Positions 9,232 through 18,852 are shown, counted from the stretch's first letter. The stretch is 64,000 nt of DNA from Flavobacteriales bacterium UBA952 (GCA_002293185.1 DBCS01000008.1:457085-521084), one strand, 5' to 3'. Notes: generated by a model from the letters alone, not told the origin. Program-made: numbers and translations.

Positions 9232-9271
9232 AATAATTCAGTTTTAATTGGTTAGTAATTCATTATCGAAA

Positions 9272-9279
9272 CAAATATA
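9272..9279 (-). promoter_or_regulatory. Promoter -7 box (TATATTTG) for the HU gene
   Basis: Exact TAnnTTTG match on the minus strand, 40 nt before the HU ATG. Confidence 0.55.
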
Positions 9280-9335
9280 TCGGAATATCAATGCCGACAA
9301 AGGTTTCATTTAAAAAAAAGTGCTAAAATGTTGAA

Positions 9336-9351
9336 AAAATGGCCATTTTGT
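9336..9351. promoter_or_regulatory. Palindrome between HU and CrtD-like genes
   Basis: The 188-bp divergent gap contains a perfect palindrome AAAATGGCCATTTT and, about 25 bp later, GGGCTAAAATGCCC. These could be regulator-binding sites for the carotenoid gene or HU, but nothing in the sequence names the regulator. Confidence 0.3.
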
Positions 9352-9406
9352 TGATAAAGCGGGCTAAAATGCCCGTCATTATTGGGCTTTCAGAACTTTT
9401 TTGGTT

Positions 9407-9414
9407 CAATTTTG
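9407..9414 (+). promoter_or_regulatory. Near-consensus -7 box (CAATTTTG) 4 nt from the CrtD-like start
   Basis: One mismatch to TAnnTTTG (first base C), followed by four bases and the ATG at 9419, the same spacing as at several other genes in the window. Confidence 0.4.
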
Positions 9415-9418
9415 TACT

Positions 9419-10891
9419 ATGGATATGAAGGTTGGGATTATCGGATCCGGAATTGGGGCACTTGCTAGTGCTATTGAGCTGCGCAAATTAGGCCTAACCG
9501 TTGAAGTTTTTGAGGCCAATAGCGTCATCGGCGGAAAAATTGTAGAACAACTTCTTGGTGGCTACCGTTTTGATATGGGCCCTTCGGTTTTTACTGAACC
9601 TCATTTGGTACAAAAACTACTTCAAAGTTTAGATCCTACCCAAGATTTCAAGTTTCACCGTTTAGAAGAATCTTGTCGTTATTTTTTCAATGACGGCGTC
9701 AAATTGATCATTCCTGTCGGAAAAGAAAATGTAGCACAGGTTATTTCGGATACCCTCCATGAAGAACCGTCTCAAACAAAACACTATTTAAACCGTATGG
9801 AGGCCAATTACAAGGCCATCTACCCCGTTTTCATTGAGGTATCCTTGCATCGCTTCAGACAATTATTTTCCAAACATTTATGGAAGGCCATTGCAAGACT
9901 ATTTAAATATGGGCTGCATCAATCAATGAACAAACAAAATCAATCTTTTTTTAAGAATCCTAAAACCGTTCAGATTTTTGATCGCATGGCAACCTACAAC
10001 GGAAGCTCTCCTTATTTAGCGCCGGCCATGTTAAATATTATATCTCAACTCGAATTCAATGAAGGGCCGGCTATGCCAATAGGGGGAATGGTTCAAATTA
10101 CCCGCCGAGCCCATCAATTAGCTGCGCAGCACGGCGTAAGGTTTCATACCAATGAGCGCGTTACAGCAATTCAATACCGCAATAACAGAATTGTTGGTCT
10201 GCACACTGAAAATGGAACGTATAACTTTGATGTCATTGTCTCCAATATGGATATTCATTATACCTATGAAAAACTCCTTCCATATTTAAAGGCGCCTCGC
10301 TTTTTACTTCAACAAGAAAAATCAAGTTCAGCAGTTGTGTTTTATTGGGGCGTCAATCGCACATTTAATGAGCTCGGTGTCCATAATATTTTCTTTGCCG
10401 CCGACTACAAAGCTGAGTTTAAGGCAATTTTTGAAACCAAAACATTGCACCCTGACCCTACAGTTTATATTCATATTTCTTCAAAAGTAGAAAAAACGGA
10501 CGCTCCTAATGGCAAAGAGAATTGGTTTGTTATGGTCAATGCACCCATCAACGTTGGGCAAGATTGGGACCTTGAAATTCAATTGTTGCGCAAGCAAATC
10601 CTAAAAAAGTTATCCAAAGCGCTGCAAATAGACATCGAGCCATTAATTGAAATAGAGCAAATCAATGAGCCCCGCTTAATCGACGAGCGTTACAGTGGCA
10701 AGCAAGGGTCTATCTATGGCAACGCCTCCAATAACGCCTTTGCTGCTTTTCTCAGACATCCGAACTTTTCCAAACAAATAAAGGGCTTGTATTTTGCCGG
10801 GGTCACTGTACACCCTGGAGGCGGCATTCCTTTGGCAATTAATAGCGCCAAAATAGTTGCACGTTGTGTAAAAGAGGATTATGGCCTTTAA
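9419..10891 (+). CDS. CrtI/CrtD-type carotenoid desaturase-like FAD oxidoreductase
   Basis: A 490-residue flavoprotein. The N-terminus has the dinucleotide-binding fold VGIIGSGIGALASAIELRK, followed by GGKIVEQLLGGYRFDMGPSV, and the C-terminus carries FAGVTVHPGGGIPLAINSAK, typical of the phytoene desaturase family. The MATYNGSSPYLAPAMLNII segment and the overall length fit CrtD (hydroxycarotenoid 3,4-desaturase) better than CrtI, but this is inference. No other carotenoid gene is in the window. ATG 9419 or 9425 are both possible starts; a TTG at 9401 lies upstream of the promoter box. The gene ends at a hairpin next to the tRNA. Confidence 0.8.
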   Translation: MDMKVGIIGSGIGALASAIELRKLGLTVEVFEANSVIGGKIVEQLLGGYRFDMGPSVFTEPHLVQKLLQSLDPTQDFKFHRLEESCRYFFNDGVKLIIPVGKENVAQVISDTLHEEPSQTKHYLNRMEANYKAIYPVFIEVSLHRFRQLFSKHLWKAIARLFKYGLHQSMNKQNQSFFKNPKTVQIFDRMATYNGSSPYLAPAMLNIISQLEFNEGPAMPIGGMVQITRRAHQLAAQHGVRFHTNERVTAIQYRNNRIVGLHTENGTYNFDVIVSNMDIHYTYEKLLPYLKAPRFLLQQEKSSSAVVFYWGVNRTFNELGVHNIFFAADYKAEFKAIFETKTLHPDPTVYIHISSKVEKTDAPNGKENWFVMVNAPINVGQDWDLEIQLLRKQILKKLSKALQIDIEPLIEIEQINEPRLIDERYSGKQGSIYGNASNNAFAAFLRHPNFSKQIKGLYFAGVTVHPGGGIPLAINSAKIVARCVKEDYGL

Positions 10892-10895
10892 CTAA

Positions 10896-10921
10896 AAAAG
10901 CCCGATATAAACCGGGCTTTG
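10896..10921. terminator. Terminator between CrtD-like gene and tRNA
   Basis: Inverted repeat AAAGCCCG (10897-10904) / CGGGCTTT (10913-10920). The longer T-run lies on the minus strand, so it mainly ends the tRNA transcript, but it can also serve the plus-strand gene. Confidence 0.7.
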
Positions 10922-10923
10922 TG

Positions 10924-10997
10924 TAGCGAGACCGAGAGTTGAACTCGGGACCTTAGGGTTATGAATCCTACGCTCTAACCAACTGAGCTATCTCGCC
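10924..10997 (-). tRNA. tRNA with CAU anticodon (probably tRNA-Met)
   Basis: A 74-nt cloverleaf on the minus strand. The acceptor stem GGCGAGA pairs with TCTCGCT, with discriminator A; the D-arm is GCTCAGTTGGTTAGAGC, the anticodon loop TTCATAA gives CAU, and the T-arm contains GAGTTCAACTC. CCA is not encoded. CAU can be elongator Met, initiator Met or Ile (lysidine-modified). The A:C mismatch at the base of the anticodon loop and the acceptor sequence suggest elongator Met, but Ile2 is not excluded. Confidence 0.9.
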
Positions 10998-11052
10998 ATG
11001 TGCGGGTGCAAATATAAAGAGAATTTTAAATTTCTTAACAATAGAATTGCAA

Positions 11053-12759
11053 CTAATTCATTATTTCGAGTTGCTCCTTGATAAATTGTGCCAATGCCTG
11101 AAGGCGTTCTGAGGAGAAGTCAAAGGGTACGCCAGCCGTTTCGTAAATTGTGCTCATGGGTGCTGTATAGCCCAAAGAGAGCGCATTTTTGTATTGTTCA
11201 ATTGCGAGTTGATTATTCGCTAAACTGTTTTTCCATACGCCAAGTGCACCGAGTTGTGCGATACCATACTCTATGTAGTAAAACGGTACTTCAAAAAGAT
11301 GCAATTGACGCTGCCAACTGCAGGCAATTAAATCTTCGTAGTCAGTCCAGTCGACGAGCCCTGTACCAAAATCATGTGCTAGTTGCGTCCAGTGCGCGGT
11401 TCGCTCTTGAAGGGAGTGTGTTGGGTTTTCGTAAATCCAATGCTGAAAAGCGTCAATTTGTGCAATCCAAGGCAAGACCTTTAGCGTACCCTCAATTTGC
11501 TCGCGCATGGCGCGCTGCTGCGTCTGAGGCTCGTAAAATTCAGACCACTGAGGCATGCTTAATAGCTCCATGGACATCGAAGCCAATTCGGCAACCTCTG
11601 AAGGAAGATTTTTAAAAGCGGTGAGGCTAAGGTCTCGACTCAAAAAGGAGTGAATAGCGTGCCCGCCTTCATGGACCATGGTTTCGAGATCTCGTTGGCT
11701 ACCCACGGCATTCATGAAAATAAAGGGCACGCCAATTTCGTAAAGCGGGTAGTTATAGCCACCTGGTGCTTTTCCTTGTTTTGAATCTAAATCTAAGTGC
11801 CCAAGTTGATCCATGACGCGCAAGCAGTCACCAAAATAGGGGTCAATGCGGTCAAACATTTGAATGGTACCGGCTAACATCTCTGTACCAGTTTTAAATG
11901 GCTTGAGTGCTGGCTTTCCTTCCGGGTCTACATCGAGGTCCCAGGGTTTGAATAGATTTTTACCTAGCTTTTTAAGTTTAGCTGCCTGAATTTCCTTCAC
12001 TAAGGGTACAATATGTGTTTTGATGGCTTCGTGGAAAGCAAAGCAATCGGCCTTCGTGTAGTCAAAACGACCCATTTCTACAAATTTGTAGTCGCGGAAA
12101 TTGGCAAAACCAGCATTTTGGGCTAATTGCTGTCTTTTTTGAATCAATGAGGTGAAAAGCGTATCTAACAGTTCGCGGTCTTTTCTGCGAACAGCTGCCA
12201 TTTTTTCAAAAATATGCTGTCGCAAAATTTCGTCTTTTTCCTTGAGCAGCTGCGCAGCTTGTTGCATGGTCAAGGTTTTACCGTCGTATTCAATGCTTTG
12301 AGCTGCGCTAATGGCACCATACTGCTGGGCTTCTTCACTCAAGGCTGCCTGAAGTACAATATTTTCTTCTCTATACAATTCGAGTGCCGTACGGACGCTT
12401 CTAAAATAAATTTGGTGTGCACTATCCACTCTTTGTTCAAGAAAAGGAAGTGCCATTAATTTATGGTTGAGTTGGTCTTCTAGTGGTGCTAGCTCAGGCT
12501 GAATCTTAGATACAAAGAAATTGTAGGCTTCGCGCAGTTGTTCATCTTGCGTATTGATACTCATGCGGATATACCGCCATGCTAAATCTTCCTCGAGGAC
12601 TGCATCAAGTTCGGAGCGCTCCAATAACCAGTGGTCAAAATCATTTAAAGTATGGATTTCTCGATCTAATAATTCTTGAAAATAGGGAGCGAGCAACCCA
12701 AATTCGGTAATGGCCAGGTCTTCGGGTAGAAACTGGCGCGCTGCTTTATGAATTTGCAT
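11053..12759 (-). CDS. M3-family oligoendopeptidase (PepF-like)
   Basis: Zinc metallopeptidase of 568 residues, the usual length for M3B oligoendopeptidase F. The zinc-binding HExxH motif is visible as MVHEGGHAIHSF, with the downstream Glu in LPSEVAELASMSMELL. It is probably cytoplasmic and degrades short peptides. It forms an operon with the upstream DUF5606 gene: one base separates that gene's stop from this ATG. Confidence 0.9.
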   Translation of the reverse strand: MQIHKAARQFLPEDLAITEFGLLAPYFQELLDREIHTLNDFDHWLLERSELDAVLEEDLAWRYIRMSINTQDEQLREAYNFFVSKIQPELAPLEDQLNHKLMALPFLEQRVDSAHQIYFRSVRTALELYREENIVLQAALSEEAQQYGAISAAQSIEYDGKTLTMQQAAQLLKEKDEILRQHIFEKMAAVRRKDRELLDTLFTSLIQKRQQLAQNAGFANFRDYKFVEMGRFDYTKADCFAFHEAIKTHIVPLVKEIQAAKLKKLGKNLFKPWDLDVDPEGKPALKPFKTGTEMLAGTIQMFDRIDPYFGDCLRVMDQLGHLDLDSKQGKAPGGYNYPLYEIGVPFIFMNAVGSQRDLETMVHEGGHAIHSFLSRDLSLTAFKNLPSEVAELASMSMELLSMPQWSEFYEPQTQQRAMREQIEGTLKVLPWIAQIDAFQHWIYENPTHSLQERTAHWTQLAHDFGTGLVDWTDYEDLIACSWQRQLHLFEVPFYYIEYGIAQLGALGVWKNSLANNQLAIEQYKNALSLGYTAPMSTIYETAGVPFDFSSERLQALAQFIKEQLEIMN

Positions 12760-12760
12760 G

Positions 12761-13300
12761 TTATTTTCCTCTTGAAGAGCCAGTCTTGACGGCTGTTGGT
12801 TTTTTAGGAGCGGCAGGTTTAGCTGCTTTTGCAGCTGGAGTAGCAGTTGTCGCTTTCTTTTTGATCGTTTCGGTTTTTGATGTTTTTACTTCTTTGGATA
12901 CCTTATTTTCTTCATTGGCCGAAACTTCAAAAGCGCCAGCTTTGATCAGTAAGTTGAACCATTGAAAGAGTTTGCGAACATCGGAAGGATACACGCGGTT
13001 TTGGTCCCAGTTGGGTAAAAAAGTAGTGAGCGCAGCTTCTAGTTCTTTGATATCCGCTTTGTGAGAGGGCGCTTCAGTAGGGTAGAGCGCAAGCATTTTG
13101 GTGAAGATATCTGTCAATTTGACGTCTTCGTCATGCGTAAATACACTGATGTCGTCTAGGGTAGAAATGCGCTCTGAGGCATAAGCCGGAAAACGCTTTT
13201 TGTCAATCATAGATTCGACAATAACGCTGTTTTTGCTTTGAGCAATGACTTTGAAAAGACCGGGTCTTCCTGAAATAGCAATGATTCCGCTGAGTTGCAT
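12761..13300 (-). CDS. DUF5606 domain-containing protein
   Basis: A 179-residue protein. The first ~130 residues (MQLSGIIAISGRPGLFKVIA to about FNLLIKAGAF) match the Bacteroidota-specific DUF5606 domain, whose function is unknown. The last ~50 residues are a low-complexity Lys/Ala/Thr/Pro tail, probably disordered. It lies directly upstream of pepF with a 1-nt gap, so the two are probably co-transcribed from a TATTTTTG box at 13326-13333 (minus strand). Confidence 0.85.
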   Translation of the reverse strand: MQLSGIIAISGRPGLFKVIAQSKNSVIVESMIDKKRFPAYASERISTLDDISVFTHDEDVKLTDIFTKMLALYPTEAPSHKADIKELEAALTTFLPNWDQNRVYPSDVRKLFQWFNLLIKAGAFEVSANEENKVSKEVKTSKTETIKKKATTATPAAKAAKPAAPKKPTAVKTGSSRGK

Positions 13301-13370
13301 AGTTTGTTTTTCTGTTAAAAGTTCTCAAAAATAGAAAAATAAGACTAAACAGAGCGCTTGTCGTGTGAAA

Positions 13371-15023
13371 TCATAAAAGGATAACTTTTTGCTTGGCAAT
13401 GACGGCGTCTTTTTCGATAAGGCTAACGTAATAAGTTCCGGATGCTATTTCAGCGCGTTTAAAAAGCAAGCTGTTTCCTTTGAAGTCTTCTGAAGATGCG
13501 ATCATCTTTCCTTCTAAGTTGCTGATTTCCAGATGTCTTTTTTTATTGTTCGGATTTGGGTAATAGACTTGAAATGTCGAGCCTGCAGGGTTTGGATAGA
13601 TAAATACACCTGCGTCAAGACAAGCCGGTGCATTTACAAATGGTGGGAAGCTTACCTTCCAAATCACACCGTTATTTTCCAGAACGTAAATGGAATTACC
13701 AACTTGAGTAGCGTCAACCGGCAGATAAAAGCCAGTTGCGACATTTGTAGTATGAATGCCGTAAGCATAAAGGGTGCTGTCGTAGGCAAAACGCAGCATC
13801 ACGAGCTCGCGCGAGGTATCTACAAAAGGGCAGGCAGATCCCCATGGTGAAAGCGGTGTGTAACCCGTGCTGTCGCCACCAGGCATGAAACTCAAGACAA
13901 AACCATTGCCAGTATATTTGCCGCCGAGTTGCTTGTCTTTGTCAATGACTAATCCAAGAGGAGATCGATGGGCGGTAAAAGTACGCAACGGTTGGCCGCT
14001 TTCGCTCGCTTTTTGAATGCTTCCAGTTCCTTCTTCTTTGTAATAGTCGGCAGCTAAACCATAGTTTGGAAGGGGCTCTGTGAAATTTATACCAGCTGGT
14101 GCAATCGGAAACGAAGGGTCAGGCGCAAAGTACCCTGCCAAAAAAGCAGCATTATTCGGATTGATCAATGGGTCTGCGCTTGCGTCGTAAGAAGGATTGA
14201 TTAAAGGGTTGGCATTTCCGCCAATTCGCCAAGGAAAGCCATAATGTTTGCCTTGCTCGATTAAATTGAGTTCTTCGGGGTCGTCGCGTTCGCCTGCATT
14301 GTCGATGGCAAATAGCTGATTTGCTCCGTTAAACGCCATAGAGTAAGCGTTTCGGGTGCCCTCGGCATACACATACCCGCAATTTTGAAGCGCGATGCTA
14401 TCATTGTTTAAATAAATATTGGAAGCCGTGAGCGGAATGCGGTAAATTTTACTTGTCAGTGCTTGCTCTCGCATGCCCGGATACGCACCGTTATTTGTCT
14501 CTACTTCACCAAAAGAGGTTCTGGACCCACCTGAAAAGTATAAAAATTCCTTTTGTGGATCGACGGTAATGCCTGTAAAGCCATGGTCGCCAGAAGCGCT
14601 GCTGGTAGGGTAGGCAGCGGTGGTCAAAACGGTGGTCCAGTTTCTTGTGCCGTTGGGCTGTAATTCACCTTTCACCACCAAGCCAATGCCCGTATTGGTA
14701 TACCAAATATTGCCAGATAAAAATACTGTGCTATCCACAAAGCATAGCCCTTGAACTTTAGCAATTCCGTGATCTGCAGTGGTGTAGCGCAGCACATCGG
14801 TTTTGGACTCTTCCAATACCTCGTAAATGTTACCGCTCGAAGTGGTATAGAAAAGGTGCTCAGCAATAGGGTCGTAAGCTATTTTTGAGGCCCACATTTG
14901 GGGTTGAAGGATAGAATCAATAGAGATGTCGTCAAAAAGTGGCGTAACGCGCTGTGCAAATAATGGTTGGTTTTGCAAGCAGAGTAGGAAAAGAATTAGA
15001 AGCAATTGACGGATGACATTCAT
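13371..15023 (-). CDS. Secreted sugar-dehydrogenase-like beta-propeller with T9SS sorting domain
   Basis: A 550-residue exported protein. The N-terminus is a signal peptide (hydrophobic run ending LFAQ). The middle resembles the glucose/sorbosone dehydrogenase propeller family: GDHGFTGITVDPQ, YAEGTRNAYSMAF, DNAGERDDPEELNLI and GKHYGFPWR. The last ~75 residues are a type A T9SS signal (FIYPNPAGSTFQVYYP, then SGTYYVSLI). It is expected to reach the cell surface or medium and oxidise sugars or bind a quinone; the cofactor is not proven. No neighbour suggests the substrate. Confidence 0.83.
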   Translation of the reverse strand: MNVIRQLLLILFLLCLQNQPLFAQRVTPLFDDISIDSILQPQMWASKIAYDPIAEHLFYTTSSGNIYEVLEESKTDVLRYTTADHGIAKVQGLCFVDSTVFLSGNIWYTNTGIGLVVKGELQPNGTRNWTTVLTTAAYPTSSASGDHGFTGITVDPQKEFLYFSGGSRTSFGEVETNNGAYPGMREQALTSKIYRIPLTASNIYLNNDSIALQNCGYVYAEGTRNAYSMAFNGANQLFAIDNAGERDDPEELNLIEQGKHYGFPWRIGGNANPLINPSYDASADPLINPNNAAFLAGYFAPDPSFPIAPAGINFTEPLPNYGLAADYYKEEGTGSIQKASESGQPLRTFTAHRSPLGLVIDKDKQLGGKYTGNGFVLSFMPGGDSTGYTPLSPWGSACPFVDTSRELVMLRFAYDSTLYAYGIHTTNVATGFYLPVDATQVGNSIYVLENNGVIWKVSFPPFVNAPACLDAGVFIYPNPAGSTFQVYYPNPNNKKRHLEISNLEGKMIASSEDFKGNSLLFKRAEIASGTYYVSLIEKDAVIAKQKVILL

Positions 15024-15142
15024 CGGAGAAAATTACAAATTATTTGTCAAAATCAAGTCATTAACAACCCTACAAACGACTGGCTAAAATGTTTTTTAAC
15101 ACTACTAATCAACTTATTAACAATAAATCCCTATAATCTATG

Positions 15143-15150
15143 TACCTTTG
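15143..15150 (+). promoter_or_regulatory. Promoter -7 box (TACCTTTG) for the DeaD-type helicase
   Basis: Exact TAnnTTTG match, 22 nt before the ATG at 15173; probably drives the helicase-typA unit. Confidence 0.6.
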
Positions 15151-15172
15151 CACCTAATTTTAAAAAGAATAC

Positions 15173-16996
15173 ATGACATTTGAAGAACTGGGATTAAGGA
15201 GAGAGGTGCTGAAGTCGTTGACAGAATTGGGTTTTGAAGCACCGACCCCCATCCAGGAACAAGCAATTCCCTATCTATTAGGAGAAAATTGCGATTTTGT
15301 CGGTCTGGCGCAGACCGGTACAGGTAAAACGGCCGCATTCGGTTTGCCGTTGATTAATAACATTGATAACAAAGCACGCCTGCCACAAGGGGTCATCATT
15401 TGCCCAACACGCGAGCTCTGCCTACAGATTACTAAAGATTTAAATGTCTTTGCAAAGTATCTAGATGGCAATATCACAGCAGTGTACGGCGGAACCGATA
15501 TCCGTACGCAAATCACGAGCGTTAAAAAAGGAACCTCAATTATTGTGGCAACACCAGGTCGTTTGGTCGACCTTATCAATCGCAAAGTAGTTCAACTAGG
15601 TGAAATCAAATACGTCATCCTAGACGAAGCCGACGAAATGCTCAATATGGGTTTCAAGGAAGACATCGACATGATCCTCGAACAAACACCCACCGAAAAA
15701 AATGTATGGTTGTTTTCGGCAACAATGCCAACAGAAGTTGCGCGCATTGCACGCACCTACATGAACGACCCGTTAGAGGTTTCGATTGGTCACAAAAACC
15801 AGAGCAACGAAAACATCGAACACATTTACTTCTCTGTTAAAGAACGCGATCGTTACGACGCCATCAAGCGACTCATCGACTTTAATCCGACCATTTATGG
15901 TTTGATCTTTTGTCGTACTAAAAATGAAACCGCAACGGTTGCGATGAAACTCGCCCGCGACGGATACAACGCAGAACCCCTACACGGTGACCTCACCCAA
16001 GCCATGCGCGACCGCGTCATGGAACGTTTTCGTTCTAAAGAATTACAAATACTTGTCGCAACCGATGTTGCAGCTCGTGGTTTGGATATCAATAATATCA
16101 CCCACGTCATTAACTACAACTTGCCCGACGACATCGAAAACTACACACACCGTAGTGGACGCACCGCGCGCGCAGGCAAAACAGGTCAATCTTTGGTATT
16201 GGTTAACACGCGTGAAAACGTTAAAATCAAAGCCATCGAGCGCCAAATGCGCATGACTTTCAAGCAAGGTCAAATACCGAATCCGGCCGAGATTTGCGAA
16301 ATCCAGCTGAAAAAACTCATCGACAACACGATTTCCACGGAGGTTAAAGAAGACGATATCGCACCATTCATGGAGCAAATCTTGGCTTCTTTTGCCGATT
16401 TATCAAAAGAAGAAGTCATCAAAAGATTTGTTTCTGCTGAATTCAATCGTTTTATTGAATATTACGAGCGAGCTGGCGACCTCAATGCAGCTGCAAGCAA
16501 AGACGAGCGCGAGCGTCCAGAGCGCAAAACCGACCGTCAAAGCCGTGCCCGCGAAGAAGGCAAAACACGCTTTTTTGTCAACTTAGGCCGAAGAGATGGG
16601 CTCAACCCAGGCGCCATGGTTCGCATTATCTGCGATGCCACAGGCCTCAACTCTAAAGCACTTGGTCGTATCGACATCATGACTTCCTTTTCTTTTATTG
16701 AGGCCGACGACGAGCACACACAAAAAATCTTGAAGCACGTCGAGGGTTATGAATTTGAAGGCCACAAAGTTGCCATCGAAGTTACAGCTCCTGGTCAGGG
16801 AGGTGGCGATGACCGCGGCGAGCGTAAATTCTCCAAAGGCCCCGGTTCTAAAAGAGGCCCCGGTTCTTTTGGCGGAAGCAGAAAACCTGGCTTTGAAAAG
16901 AAACCAGGTTTTGAGAAAAAAGGTGGTTTTGACAAAAAACGCTCAGGTGGCTTTGATCGTGATCGCGGTTTTGGCGCCAAAAAAAATAAGTATTAA
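15173..16996 (+). CDS. deaD: DEAD-box RNA helicase, DeaD/CsdA type
   Basis: A 607-residue RNA helicase. The core (about residues 1-370) has AQTGTGKT, CPTRELCLQI, TPGRLVDL, LDEADEMLNMGF, FSATMP and HRSGRTARAGK. A DbpA-like RNA-binding domain follows (RFFVNLGRRDGLNPGAMVRI, about residues 465-540). The last ~60 residues are a Gly/Lys/Phe-rich tail with short tandem units (GFEKK, GPGSxRG). This layout fits DeaD/CsdA, which acts in ribosome assembly and cold adaptation. typA follows 26 bp later without its own visible promoter, so the two are probably co-transcribed. Confidence 0.92.
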   Translation: MTFEELGLRREVLKSLTELGFEAPTPIQEQAIPYLLGENCDFVGLAQTGTGKTAAFGLPLINNIDNKARLPQGVIICPTRELCLQITKDLNVFAKYLDGNITAVYGGTDIRTQITSVKKGTSIIVATPGRLVDLINRKVVQLGEIKYVILDEADEMLNMGFKEDIDMILEQTPTEKNVWLFSATMPTEVARIARTYMNDPLEVSIGHKNQSNENIEHIYFSVKERDRYDAIKRLIDFNPTIYGLIFCRTKNETATVAMKLARDGYNAEPLHGDLTQAMRDRVMERFRSKELQILVATDVAARGLDINNITHVINYNLPDDIENYTHRSGRTARAGKTGQSLVLVNTRENVKIKAIERQMRMTFKQGQIPNPAEICEIQLKKLIDNTISTEVKEDDIAPFMEQILASFADLSKEEVIKRFVSAEFNRFIEYYERAGDLNAAASKDERERPERKTDRQSRAREEGKTRFFVNLGRRDGLNPGAMVRIICDATGLNSKALGRIDIMTSFSFIEADDEHTQKILKHVEGYEFEGHKVAIEVTAPGQGGGDDRGERKFSKGPGSKRGPGSFGGSRKPGFEKKPGFEKKGGFDKKRSGGFDRDRGFGAKKNKY

Positions 16997-17022
16997 TTCT
17001 CCTTACCCATACAATTCTCCAT

Positions 17023-18822
17023 ATGGAAATCAGAAATATAGCCATTATCGCCCACGTTGACCACGGTAAAACAACCCTCGTCGACAAAATGATCGAAGCG
17101 GGCCAAGTTGTCAATGAGCGTGACCGCATGACTGGCGAACTCATGATGGATAACAATGATTTGGAACGCGAGCGCGGCATCACCATTGTTTCTAAAAATG
17201 TATCCGTTTCTTACAAAGGCACTAAAATCAACATCATCGACACTCCGGGTCACGCCGACTTCGGCGGTGAGGTAGAGCGCGTACTCAACATGGCCGATGG
17301 CGTTTGTTTATTGGTAGACGCATTTGAAGGCCCTATGCCACAAACGCGTTTTGTGCTTGGTAAAGCACTTTCAATGGGGCTCAAGCCACTTTTGGTCATC
17401 AACAAAGTCGATAAAGAAAACTGTACTCCTGAAGAGGTTCACGAAAAAGTTTTCGACCTTATGTTTGAGCTAGATGCCAGTGAAGAGCAACTCGACTTTC
17501 CCACAATTTACGGCTCAGCCAAGAATGGCTGGATGTCCACAGATTGGAAACAGCAAACAGATAGCATTACGCCTTTACTCGATCAAATCTTGGCCTACTT
17601 TCCGCCAAAAACAATTGAAGATGGAAACACGCAAATGCTTATTACCTCTCTTGATTTTTCTTCATATGTTGGTCGTATTGCAATAGGACGCCTAACAAGA
17701 GGTGTCATCAAAGAAAACCAACCAATCATTCTTTCAAAATCTGATGGGCGCCAAGAAAAGCACCGCATTAAAGAAGTGTTTGTTTTTGAAGGTATCGAAC
17801 GTGCCAAAGTAACGGAGGTTCAACCTGGCGATCTCTGCGCCGTTACAGGTATTGAAGGTTTTGAAATCGGTGACTCTATCTGTGATGCCGAGAATCCGGA
17901 GCCGCTTCCGACCATTAAAATGGACGAACCTACGATGAGTATGTTGTTCTCTATCAACGACTCTCCGTTCTTTGGTAAAGAGGGTAAATTTGTTACATCT
18001 CGTCATATCTCAGATCGTCTCAATAAAGAGCTCGAGAAAAACTTGGCACTGCGCGTCAGCGATACCGATAAGGCCGACAAATGGATGGTTTTTGGTAGAG
18101 GTGTCTTGCATCTTTCTGTCTTGATAGAAACCATGCGTCGCGAAGGTTATGAACTTCAGGTTGGCCAGCCGCAGGTGATCATCAAACAGATTGATGGTGT
18201 CAAGTGTGAACCAATCGAAGAACTTACCATAGACCTTCCAGAAGTACACAGCGGAACCGCTGTAGAAGCCGTGACGCGTCGCAAAGGAGAAATGACCAAC
18301 ATGGTACCTAAAGGCGAACGTATGATTGTCACCTTCCAGATTCCGTCTCGTGGAATCATTGGGCTGCGCAACTATCTCTTGACCCAAACAGCGGGTGAAG
18401 CCATCATGAACCACCGCTTTTTGGAGTATCAACCGTACAAAGGAGAAATTCCGGGCCGTCAGAATGGTTCACTCATATCACTTGAACAAGGAACCTCCAT
18501 TCCGTTCTCTTTAAATAACCTTCAAGAACGCGGTAAGTTTTTTATTGCACCTAACGAAGATATTTACGAAGGTCAGGTAATAGGTGAAAACTCGCGCGCC
18601 GGTGACTTGTGCGTGAATGTAACCAAAACCAAGAAGCTCACTAACATGAGGGCGTCGGGCTCTGACGACAAAGTCCGTTTAGCTCCGCCTAAAGTATTCA
18701 GCCTCGAAGAGTGTTTGGAATACATCCAATCCGATGAATACGTGGAGGTAACACCCAAAAGTTTGCGCATTCGTAAAGTCTTGTTAAAAGAAACTGACCG
18801 CAAACGTTCAGGTAAAGCGTAA
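17023..18822 (+). CDS. typA: Ribosome-associated GTPase TypA/BipA
   Basis: Translational GTPase of 599 residues, the standard length. G motifs: AHVDHGKTT (G1), RERGITIVSK (G2), DTPGHADFGGEV (G3), NKVDK (G4) and SA (G5). Domain 2 and the EF-G-like C-terminal domains follow, including PSRGIIGLRN and the RKGEMTNM segment. It acts on the ribosome in subunit assembly and stress or cold growth, which fits the DeaD-type helicase just upstream. Confidence 0.96.
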   Translation: MEIRNIAIIAHVDHGKTTLVDKMIEAGQVVNERDRMTGELMMDNNDLERERGITIVSKNVSVSYKGTKINIIDTPGHADFGGEVERVLNMADGVCLLVDAFEGPMPQTRFVLGKALSMGLKPLLVINKVDKENCTPEEVHEKVFDLMFELDASEEQLDFPTIYGSAKNGWMSTDWKQQTDSITPLLDQILAYFPPKTIEDGNTQMLITSLDFSSYVGRIAIGRLTRGVIKENQPIILSKSDGRQEKHRIKEVFVFEGIERAKVTEVQPGDLCAVTGIEGFEIGDSICDAENPEPLPTIKMDEPTMSMLFSINDSPFFGKEGKFVTSRHISDRLNKELEKNLALRVSDTDKADKWMVFGRGVLHLSVLIETMRREGYELQVGQPQVIIKQIDGVKCEPIEELTIDLPEVHSGTAVEAVTRRKGEMTNMVPKGERMIVTFQIPSRGIIGLRNYLLTQTAGEAIMNHRFLEYQPYKGEIPGRQNGSLISLEQGTSIPFSLNNLQERGKFFIAPNEDIYEGQVIGENSRAGDLCVNVTKTKKLTNMRASGSDDKVRLAPPKVFSLEECLEYIQSDEYVEVTPKSLRIRKVLLKETDRKRSGKA

Positions 18823-18852
18823 TATTTTTGCCATTTTTGCGTTGTGTTGACA

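Noticed and set aside
11088..11615. 175-codon open frame antisense to the M3 peptidase gene
   Set aside because: The peptidase frame is well supported; the antisense frame is only a by-product of codon composition.
16837..16945. Short tandem repeats at the end of the DeaD-type helicase gene as a separate element
   Set aside because: They encode the Gly/Lys/Phe-rich tail common in this helicase type.
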